Source: Deltaproteobacteria bacterium
Lineage (GTDB): Bacteria; Myxococcota_A; UBA9042; PHBI01
Length of the DNA: 64,000 nucleotides
Reading direction: 5' to 3'
Assembly: GCA_011526585.1 (NCBI GenBank)
Contig: WYBB01000170.1
Coordinates: forward strand, 20,394 to 84,393
The notes beneath the pieces were generated by a model, which was not told where the DNA came from, did no database searches, and was given only the letters and a program-made list of their open reading frames with translations. Position numbers and translations under genes: made by a program. Position 1 is the stretch's first letter. Each line of letters starts with the position of its first letter. This document shows, piece after piece, positions 46,791-53,928 of this stretch.

Positions 46791-48770
46791 GTGAAGACAC
46801 ACTTTGCAATCCACCGCGGGAGCACCTGCCGAGACCCGGCGCTCGTCTCGAGCCTGGCCGTCGGTGTCCTCGCCGCGCTCGCGCTCGGCGGCTGCGACAT
46901 GCTCAACCCGAAGGACTCGGGCGGCGCGGCCGACGTGCGCACCTACCCCGACGCGCCCTTCGATCCGAACACCGGCGAGTGCGCGACCAACTGGCGCCCG
47001 CTCGACGACGCCGACCTCGGCTCGCGCGCGCGGGTCGAGAACGAGCGGCTGGTCATGCGCTCCGAGGGCGGCGAGGTCGCGGTCCAGGGCCTCCTCGGCG
47101 TGCCGCCCGGCGGCCGCGGCGCGGTCCTGCGCTTCGACTTCTACGCCCTCGACCTCGGGCCCGACGGGCGCTTCGAGCTCGAGATGGTCTCGCCCGAGGG
47201 CAGGCTCTCGCATCTGGTCGTCGAGCCCTCCGGCGCGACCCTCACGGTCGAGGCCGGGCCTCACGGCGAAGACGCCGAGCTCGTGCTCGCCTCCGCGCCC
47301 GGGCGCATGGTCTTCGAGCTCGATCTCCAGCCGACGATGGCGGTCGAGGCGCGCGCCTTCTTCTTCGAGGCCGGCCGCGGCAAGGTCCTCGCCAGCGGCG
47401 TGCCGCGCTTCGCCGGCGGCACGGTGACCAACGTGATGCGGCTTTCCGGCGCGCGCGCCGAGGTCAAGCTCGAGCGCTTCGCGCGCATCGACCCCGGCAA
47501 CGGCGGACTGATGGAGGACTTCTGGTGCGACTCGCTCGGGCCGGCCGCCGACCGCTTCCGCTTCCCCGAGGGGCGTGCCTCCAAGGCCGGCAACCCCTGC
47601 GGCGACGACGACCAGTGCGGCGCCGGTGAGCTGTGCGTCGCCAACTTCTGCCGCCGCGCGTGCCTGGCCTCGAGCCAGTGCCTGAGCACGGTCTGCATCG
47701 TCACCGAGGAAAACGGCCTCTGCGCCGTGCCGGGCGAGGACTGCTCGCCGAGCTCGGGCCTCACCTGCGGCAGCGACGGCGCGCTCCGCAACGCCTGCCA
47801 GGGCGCGCACGACTGCCCGCGCCCCGACGACCTCTGCCTCGGCGGCGCCTGCGTCTCCAACGACGAGCCGTGGACCCGCGACGGCGACCTCTGGGGCACC
47901 TGCGACTACGCGAGCGAGCGCTGTGAAGACGACGCCATCGAGTCGTGCGACACCGAGGCCCCGGGCTGGAACGTCGTCGAGCGCTGCGCCGCCGGCCAGT
48001 GCAAGAGCGACGGGCGCACCGCCTTCTGCGATGCCTGCGTGCGCTCCTGCGGCGGCCTCTTCGACGAGGACGTGCTCGCGAGCTGTGACGGCGGCGCGCC
48101 CACGCTCGACAAGGACTGCCGCGACGGCTTCGAGGTCTGCTCGCTCGGCGACGCCGCCGACCAGGAGGCGCATTGCCGGCCCGTCGTGCCGAGCGCGCCG
48201 CCGTCGCAACCGGTCGCCGTCGCGTCCGGCTACGCCATCGATCCGACGGAGGTCACGCGCGCGCAGTACGCCGCCTTCCTGCAGACCAACCCGTCGATCG
48301 TGTCGCAGGGCGAGGACTGCGCCTGGAACCAGACCTTCCGCCCTCAGGACTGGCCGTGGTTCGACGCGCCCGAGCGCGCCGTGCAGGTCGACTACTGCGA
48401 CGCCGTCGCCTACTGCACCTCGGTCGGCAAGTCGCTGTGCTTGCCGACTCAGTGGCACGATACCTGCTCGGTCGGCGGCCAGTACGACTTCCCCTACGGC
48501 GACAGCTACGAGTCCGGCCGCTGCAGCATCGACCCGCGCCGCGACGTCGCCTCGGACCCGGAGTGCACCGCCCAGAGCGGCCCCTACGCCGGGGTCTACG
48601 ACATGATCGGCGGCGTCGGGGAGTGGGTCGATCACTGCGCGTACGGCCCGACCACCGTACGCGCCGCCGACTCCTGCAAGACGCGCGGCACCTCGGTCTC
48701 GCAGAGCTGCGAGATCGAGCGCACCGTGCGCCGTGACTCGATCGCCGGGATCCGCTGCTGCGCTTTGTGA
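46791..48770 (+). CDS. Cys-rich lipoprotein with FGE-sulfatase-like C-terminus
   Basis: 659 aa. GTG start preceded by a GGGGG run; lipobox ALGGC (Cys35) marks an exported lipoprotein. The first 300 residues form a beta-rich domain without motifs (FELEMVSPEG, LRFDFYALDLG). A Cys-rich part (about 300-470) has EGF- or disintegrin-like spacing: GNPCGDDDQCGAGELC, FCRRACLASSQC. The C-terminal domain (about 490-659) resembles the formylglycine-generating enzyme/SUMF fold (YAIDPTEVTRAQYAAFL, VQVDYCDAVAYCTSVGKSLCLPTQWHDTC, YDMIGGVGEWVDHC), with the tryptophan-rich strand partly lost. It lacks the paired Cys of the copper site of catalytic FGE in their usual context, so it may be a binding domain only. 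Confidence 0.8.
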   Translation: MKTHFAIHRGSTCRDPALVSSLAVGVLAALALGGCDMLNPKDSGGAADVRTYPDAPFDPNTGECATNWRPLDDADLGSRARVENERLVMRSEGGEVAVQGLLGVPPGGRGAVLRFDFYALDLGPDGRFELEMVSPEGRLSHLVVEPSGATLTVEAGPHGEDAELVLASAPGRMVFELDLQPTMAVEARAFFFEAGRGKVLASGVPRFAGGTVTNVMRLSGARAEVKLERFARIDPGNGGLMEDFWCDSLGPAADRFRFPEGRASKAGNPCGDDDQCGAGELCVANFCRRACLASSQCLSTVCIVTEENGLCAVPGEDCSPSSGLTCGSDGALRNACQGAHDCPRPDDLCLGGACVSNDEPWTRDGDLWGTCDYASERCEDDAIESCDTEAPGWNVVERCAAGQCKSDGRTAFCDACVRSCGGLFDEDVLASCDGGAPTLDKDCRDGFEVCSLGDAADQEAHCRPVVPSAPPSQPVAVASGYAIDPTEVTRAQYAAFLQTNPSIVSQGEDCAWNQTFRPQDWPWFDAPERAVQVDYCDAVAYCTSVGKSLCLPTQWHDTCSVGGQYDFPYGDSYESGRCSIDPRRDVASDPECTAQSGPYAGVYDMIGGVGEWVDHCAYGPTTVRAADSCKTRGTSVSQSCEIERTVRRDSIAGIRCCAL

Positions 48771-48783
48771 TAGTCGTTCGGGC

Positions 48784-49866
48784 GTGACCGAGCTGACCTC
48801 GCTGACGCCGTACGCCCTGGCCGCGCTGATGCCGCGCGCCGATGGCCGCCCGAGCCTCGCGCGCGGCAAGGCGCTGTGGCGCTGGCTCGGCGAGCGTGAC
48901 CCGCACGAACCGTTGACGCTCGCGGCGGTCCCGGGTGTGGCGCGCGACGCGCTGGTGGCGCTGGCGGCGCGCGTGACGGTCCCCGACGTGCGGGTCGTCG
49001 AGCGGCACACGGCTCGCGACGGGGTGATCAAGTGGCGCCTGGCGTGTCGCGGCGCGCCGATCGAGACGGTGCTGATCCCGACGGCGACGCGCGCGACCGT
49101 GTGCGTCTCGAGCCAGTCGGGGTGCACGCGCTGGTGTGACTTCTGCGCCACCGCGCGCATGCCGTTCAATGGCCAGCTCGGCGCTGGCGAGATCGTGCAG
49201 CAGGTGCTGGTCGCGCGCCACGAGAGCCCGGTGCCGCTGACCAACGTCGTCTTCATGGGCATGGGCGAGCCGCTCGACAACCTCGAGGCGGTGCTCGACG
49301 CGATCGCCGTGCTCGACGAGGGGCTCGGGATCGCGCCCCGTCACTGCACCGTCTCGACCTCGGGCGTGCTGCCGAAGATGCAGGCGCTCTGGGCGCGCAG
49401 CCGCGCCTCGCTCGCGCTGTCCCTGCACGCGACGACGCAGGACCTGCGCGATCGCCTGATGCCGCGCGTGAGGCGCTGGCCGCTCGCCGCGCTCGTCGCG
49501 TGGATGCGCGAGGCCTCGTCCGAGCTCAGCCCCGGCGCAAAGCCGCGCCACTTCTTCATCGAGTACACGCTCATCGACGGGGTCAACGACAGCGATGCCG
49601 ACGCCGATCGCCTGGTCGCGCTGACCGAGGGCGTGCGCGCGCGCGTCAACCTCATCCCCTTCAACCCGAGCCCGGGCCTGCCCTATCACCGCCCGACGCC
49701 CGAGCGCGTGCGCGCCTTCCAGCGTCGCGTCATCGCGGGCGCTCGCCTCTGCATCGTGCGCGAGACGCGCGGCGACGACGCGCTGGCCGCCTGCGGTCAG
49801 CTCGCCGCGGCGCCGCTCGGCCCGCCACCCGAGGCGATCACATCCGCTGCACGCGCGGGATGTTGA
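48784..49866 (+). CDS. rlmN: Dual-specificity 23S rRNA/tRNA A2503/A37 methyltransferase RlmN
   Basis: 360 aa radical SAM methylase. Cluster Cys114, Cys118, Cys121 in SGCTRWCDFCATAR. Radical-site Cys107 (VCVSS, matching C118 in E. coli) and methyl-carrier Cys337 in RGDDALAACGQL are both present, so catalysis should be complete. Also FMGMGEPLDN and VSTSGVLP. GTG start 13 bp after the previous gene. Its last 29 bp overlap the 3' end of argS, which faces it, so transcription of one reads into the other. Confidence 0.95.
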   Translation: MTELTSLTPYALAALMPRADGRPSLARGKALWRWLGERDPHEPLTLAAVPGVARDALVALAARVTVPDVRVVERHTARDGVIKWRLACRGAPIETVLIPTATRATVCVSSQSGCTRWCDFCATARMPFNGQLGAGEIVQQVLVARHESPVPLTNVVFMGMGEPLDNLEAVLDAIAVLDEGLGIAPRHCTVSTSGVLPKMQALWARSRASLALSLHATTQDLRDRLMPRVRRWPLAALVAWMREASSELSPGAKPRHFFIEYTLIDGVNDSDADADRLVALTEGVRARVNLIPFNPSPGLPYHRPTPERVRAFQRRVIAGARLCIVRETRGDDALAACGQLAAAPLGPPPEAITSAARAGC

Positions 49867-51604
49867 GGCACGAGAGCCCGGTCTCGAGCGTCTTGTAGAC
49901 GAGGTGCGTCAGCGTCAGGCGCGAGCGCCTGGTCGCCTCGTCGCCGAGGATGGTGTGCTTGGCGTAGAAGGCGGAGAACGTACGCGCGAGCTGATAGAGG
50001 TACTCGCACAGGATGTGCGGCAGGAGCTGCTGGCCGACGCGGTCGAGCGTGTCGCCGAAGCGCGCGAGCTCGAGCGCGAGCGCCTTCTCCTCGTCGGTCT
50101 CGAGGGACAGCGGCGCGCCGTCGGGCTCGAAGGTCGTGCCGAAGCGCGCCTCGTGCTCGCGCAGGACCGACAGGCACCTCACCAGCGCGTACTGCAGGTA
50201 GGGCCCGGTGTTGCCGTCGGCGGCGAGGAGCTTGTCCCAGTCGAACTTGTAGTCGGTGGCGAGGTTCTGCGCGAGGTCGGCGTACTTGACCGCGCCGGCG
50301 CCGACCTTGGCCGCGATCCGGCGCTGCTCGGCGAGATCGGCCTCGGGCCACTTGTCCTGGACCAGCGGCAGGATCCGCTCCTCGGCCTCGGCGAGCAGCT
50401 GATCGAGGCGCACCGTACCGCCATCGCGCGTCTTGAACGGCCGGCCGTCCTTGCCGAGCATCATGCCGAAGCCGACGTGCACGAAGTCCGCATGCCAGCC
50501 GATCTTGCGACACGTCGCGAAGAGCTGGCGGAAGTGATCCGACTGGCGCGTGTCGACGACGTAGATGATGCGCTCGGCGCCGAGGGTCTCGATGCGGTGC
50601 TCGACGGTGGCGAGATCGGTCGTCGCGTAGAGGAAGGCGCCGTCCGATTTCCTTATGATGTACGGGGTCTTGGGGAGTCCGGGCTCGTCGAGGAAGACGC
50701 AGACCGCGCCCGCGTCCTCGACGGCGATCCCCTTGTCGACGAGCTCCTGCACGAGCCCGGGCAGGCGCGCGTTGTAGAAGCTCTCGCCGAGCCAGGCATC
50801 GAACTCGACCTCGAGGTGCGCGTAGACGCGCTCGGCCTCGGCGCGCGAGATCGCGACGAAGCGATCCCAGAGCGCCTTGCGCTCGGGGTCGCCCGCCTGC
50901 AGCGCCGCGAGCTCGGCCCGGCATTGATCGGCCACCGCCGGATCGGCCTTCATCGCGGCGGATCCGACCTTGTACAGCCGCTCGAGCTCGCCGACCGGAT
51001 CGGCCGCCAGCGCGGCCTCGTCGCGCTCGGCCTGCCACGCCCAGAGCAGGATCCCGAACTGCGTGCCCCAGTCGCCGACGTGGTTGTCGCCGATGACCTT
51101 GTGGCCGAGGAACTTCAGCGTGCGCACGATCGCGTCGCCGATCCCGGTCGAGCGCAGGTGCCCGACGTGCATGCGCTTGGCGACGTTGGGCCCCGAGAAG
51201 TCGACGACCACCTTCTGGGGGTGCGCCACCGGCGCGACGTGCAGGCGCGCATCGAGCGCCGCGCGCCCGAGCTCCGCCGCGAGCCAGGCCGGGTCGATGC
51301 GCAGGTTGACGAAGCCCGGTCCGGCGATCTCGGGCGCGAGACACAGGCCCTGGGTGTCGAAGGCGGCGACGAAGCGCTCGGCCAGCTTGCGCGGGTTGTC
51401 CTTCATGAGCTTGGCCAGCGGCAGGACGCCGTTGACCTGATAGTCGCCATGGCGCGCGTCGGTCGTCGGCCTGACGTCGGGCGAAGCACCGCGCGCGGCC
51501 TCGCCGAACGCGCGAAACAGCGCGTCCTCGGCCATCGCCGTCAGCTTCGCGACGATGCGCCCCGCGCTCACCACACTGCCCTCACCGCTCGTCTGTCCGC
51601 TCAC
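49838..51604 (-). CDS. argS: Arginyl-tRNA synthetase
   Basis: 588 aa class I synthetase. GTG start with GAGGAG upstream. HVGH signature in FSGPNVAKRMHVGHLRSTGIGD, the second signature region in GMMLGKDGRPFKTRDG (no classical KMSK, normal for ArgS), ArgS-specific NHVGDWGTQFG, and the anticodon-binding C-terminus ending in LNIPRVQRM. Length and domain order are standard. Its 3' end overlaps rlmN by 29 bp on the other strand. Confidence 0.97.
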   Translation of the reverse strand: MSGQTSGEGSVVSAGRIVAKLTAMAEDALFRAFGEAARGASPDVRPTTDARHGDYQVNGVLPLAKLMKDNPRKLAERFVAAFDTQGLCLAPEIAGPGFVNLRIDPAWLAAELGRAALDARLHVAPVAHPQKVVVDFSGPNVAKRMHVGHLRSTGIGDAIVRTLKFLGHKVIGDNHVGDWGTQFGILLWAWQAERDEAALAADPVGELERLYKVGSAAMKADPAVADQCRAELAALQAGDPERKALWDRFVAISRAEAERVYAHLEVEFDAWLGESFYNARLPGLVQELVDKGIAVEDAGAVCVFLDEPGLPKTPYIIRKSDGAFLYATTDLATVEHRIETLGAERIIYVVDTRQSDHFRQLFATCRKIGWHADFVHVGFGMMLGKDGRPFKTRDGGTVRLDQLLAEAEERILPLVQDKWPEADLAEQRRIAAKVGAGAVKYADLAQNLATDYKFDWDKLLAADGNTGPYLQYALVRCLSVLREHEARFGTTFEPDGAPLSLETDEEKALALELARFGDTLDRVGQQLLPHILCEYLYQLARTFSAFYAKHTILGDEATRRSRLTLTHLVYKTLETGLSCLNIPRVQRM

Positions 51605-51746
51605 GATCCACTCCTCGAACGAGCCGCGAACCTATGCACGTCAGGGCGCACCGGGCAAGCACCACCGGAGAACCGAAGCGACCTTTCCGGCGCAGGCCAC
51701 CAGGTGGAAAACTTGCGCGCGCGCCCAGGCGGACGACGATCGCGCG

Positions 51747-52448
51747 GTGACGACCCGACTCGCCGACTGGTTCGAGGCCTACCTCGCGCGCACGCGCGAG
51801 CTGGCGACGACCGCGCTCGCGGTGGTACCGCTCGTCCTCCTCTACGGCCTCGGGCTCCTGACCGCCTCGGAACGCGCGCGCTCCGGCGTGGACTTCGTCT
51901 CGACCCACCTCGTGTCGGCGGTGCCGACCGTCAGCTACGTCGCGTTCCAGCTCGCGGTCGCGGTCGGGCTCGTCTTCTTCGCGCTCTTTCGCGCCGAGCG
52001 CCCCTTCATCCAACACCTCCGTTGGACCTGGCCGGCGATCGGCGAGGCGTGCGCCTGGGGCCTCGGGCTCGGGGCGATCGTGCTCTTCGTCATGGACGAG
52101 GCGCACCTCCTGGCGGTGCTCGTGTCCGGCCCGCTCGTCGATCGCGCGGTGATCTCGGCGGGCGCGGGGCTCCACGAGGAGCTCGTCTTCCGCGCCCTGG
52201 CGATCCCGCTGGTCACGCTCTTGTTGTCCAAGACGATCGGCGTCCCCAGCCAGCTCGCGGTGATCGGGGCGGTGCTCGTGTCGAGCCTGCTCTTCTCCGG
52301 CGCGCACCACCTCGCGGGCGAGCCCTTCGACAGCTTCGTCTTCCTCTACCGCCTGGTCGCCGGCATCGTCTTCGCGCTCCTCTTCTTGTGGCGCGGCTTC
52401 GCGATCACCGCCTGGGCTCACGCCGCCTACGACTTCAGCGTCCTGTAG
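51747..52448 (+). CDS. CPBP-family intramembrane metalloprotease
   Basis: 233 aa, about six membrane segments. Motifs of the CAAX-prenyl-protease/bacteriocin-processing family: EELVFRALAIPL (EExxxR), FSGAHH (FxxxH) and HAAYDF (HxxxD). All three are intact, so the Glu-His-based membrane site should be functional. Starts at GTG 51747, which has only a weak ribosome-binding site. Its 3' end overlaps the convergent MYXO-CTERM gene by 22 bp. Role: cleavage of membrane or prenylated peptides; substrate unknown. Confidence 0.85.
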   Translation: MTTRLADWFEAYLARTRELATTALAVVPLVLLYGLGLLTASERARSGVDFVSTHLVSAVPTVSYVAFQLAVAVGLVFFALFRAERPFIQHLRWTWPAIGEACAWGLGLGAIVLFVMDEAHLLAVLVSGPLVDRAVISAGAGLHEELVFRALAIPLVTLLLSKTIGVPSQLAVIGAVLVSSLLFSGAHHLAGEPFDSFVFLYRLVAGIVFALLFLWRGFAITAWAHAAYDFSVL

Positions 52449-53860
52449 CGCCTAAGCGCGAGCGAACCGAGCGCGCCGAGGAGCACGAGCGACCCGAGGT
52501 TGCCACCCGCGCCGCCGCAGCCGCTGTCGGACGAGCCGCCCGCGCCGGGCTGGCCGACGTTGCCGTCGAGCACGCACGCGCCCGCGTAGGCGCTCCAGAC
52601 CTGGCCGGGCGGGCAGTCCCGAGACGGGCTCGCGTCGCTCGCCTCCGGGGTCGGCGTGGCGACCGGGTCACACTGATGGGTCTCCACGTTGCACGCCGTG
52701 CCGGCGATGCAGTAGCCGCAGATCCGCCCGCAGCCGTCGTCGCCGCAGGCGCGCCCCTGGCAGCTGCAGGCCGAGACGCATGCGCCGTCCTCGCAGCGCT
52801 CGTCGCCGCCACAGGTGCCACAGCTGCCGCCGCAGCCGTCGTCGCCGCAGTCCCGGCCGTCACAGCTCGGCGCGCAGCTCGCCACGCACGCGCCGGCCTG
52901 GCAGCTCTGGCCGACGGGGCACGCCCCACAGCTCCCACCGCAGCCGTCGTCACCACAAGCCCGGCCGCCGCACTGCGGCTGACAGGCCGGCCCCTCGCAC
53001 TGCCCCGCGGCGTTGCACGTCTCGGCGCCCGCGCAGATCCCGCAGCTGCCCCCGCACCCATCGGAGCCGCACTCGCGCCCGCCGCATTGCGGCTGGCAGC
53101 TCGTGTCCCGACACAGGCCGGCGGCGTCGCAGGTCTGCACCGAGGTGCACTGGCCGCAGCTGCCGCCGCACCCGTCCGGACCGCACTGCTTGCCGCCGCA
53201 GCTCGGCGTGCAGGCCGCGACGCAGCGCCCGCTCGCGTCGCAGGTCGCGTTGATCCCGCAGCTCCCGCAGCTGCCACCGCACCCGTCGGGCCCGCACTGC
53301 TTGCCGCCGCAGCTCGGGCTGCAGCTCGCCCCGCACGACCGCGGGAAGGTGCCGGTCGGCTCCGCCGCAGGCACCTCGCGGCAGTCGTAGAAGCCCTCGC
53401 CCTCGAGCCAGCCGCAGTGGGTCTTGGCCGCGCCACCCGCGTCACAGGCCGCGCAATCGACGGCGGCGATCTCGACGCAGATCTCGTCCCAGGCGCCGAA
53501 GATGTCACAGCAGACGAAGTCGATCGCGCACACACAGTCTTCGACCGCGAGGTTGGAGCACCCCGGGAAGGCCGACGGCGCGCAGCAGTCCTCGGTGCCG
53601 GTGTTGCCCGAGCAGTCGATGCCGCAGAGCAGCGAGCCTTCACACCATTGGATGCTGCTGTCGGTCGGGCAGCAGCCTTCGTACCCGATCGCGCTCGTGC
53701 ACGGGCCGAGGTAGTCGCCGATCGAACACTGCGCGCGCGCCGGCGTCGCCCACATGCAGAGCGCGCAGGCCAGCGCGAGGCCGACGCTCGACCCCAGCAG
53801 CGCGCGGGACAGCGAGCGGGCTCGTAGCGCTCGGACCAGAATCGGAGAATCGTCGTGCAT
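52427..53860 (-). CDS. Secreted Cys-rich repeat protein with MYXO-CTERM tail
   Basis: 477 aa. Signal peptide ending in TPARA-QC. An N-terminal Cys-rich block (residues 44-150) has paired CC motifs. Six tandem repeats of about 30-37 residues (about 180-390) follow, each with core CGG[KR]xCGxDGCGGSCGxC, giving about eight Cys per repeat. The C-terminus is a MYXO-CTERM-like sorting signal: SGCGGAGG, a membrane segment (NLGSLVLLGALGSLAL) and an Arg-rich end (RRYR). In Myxococcus such tails direct proteins to the cell surface through myxosortase. This is the best taxonomic marker of the window. No enzyme motif; probable surface structural or adhesive protein. Confidence 0.88.
   Translation of the reverse strand: MHDDSPILVRALRARSLSRALLGSSVGLALACALCMWATPARAQCSIGDYLGPCTSAIGYEGCCPTDSSIQWCEGSLLCGIDCSGNTGTEDCCAPSAFPGCSNLAVEDCVCAIDFVCCDIFGAWDEICVEIAAVDCAACDAGGAAKTHCGWLEGEGFYDCREVPAAEPTGTFPRSCGASCSPSCGGKQCGPDGCGGSCGSCGINATCDASGRCVAACTPSCGGKQCGPDGCGGSCGQCTSVQTCDAAGLCRDTSCQPQCGGRECGSDGCGGSCGICAGAETCNAAGQCEGPACQPQCGGRACGDDGCGGSCGACPVGQSCQAGACVASCAPSCDGRDCGDDGCGGSCGTCGGDERCEDGACVSACSCQGRACGDDGCGRICGYCIAGTACNVETHQCDPVATPTPEASDASPSRDCPPGQVWSAYAGACVLDGNVGQPGAGGSSDSGCGGAGGNLGSLVLLGALGSLALRRYRTLKS
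52700..53290 (-). repeat. Tandem Cys-rich repeats within the MYXO-CTERM gene
   Basis: Six in-frame copies of about 100-114 bp coding CGG[KR]xCGxDGCGGSCG with spacers, at approximately 52800-53290 with a degenerate last copy near 52750. Spacer sequences differ (SCGINATC, QCTSVQTC, ICAGAETC), so the copies are old or under divergent selection. The repeats form long direct repeats at DNA level. Confidence 0.75.
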
Positions 53861-53928
53861 CGCCTCTCGCCGCTCCTTGCACCCCCAACGAATCGCGGAG
53901 GTTAGCAGGAGCGCGCGGCTTACACAAA

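Noticed and set aside
52700..53290. Long direct repeats considered as a mobile or repeat element
   Set aside because: They are in-frame Cys-rich protein repeats inside one open frame.
49904..53827. Plus-strand open frame of about 1300 codons across argS and the MYXO-CTERM gene
   Set aside because: It crosses several real genes in both directions and has no recognisable motif; a shadow of codon bias.
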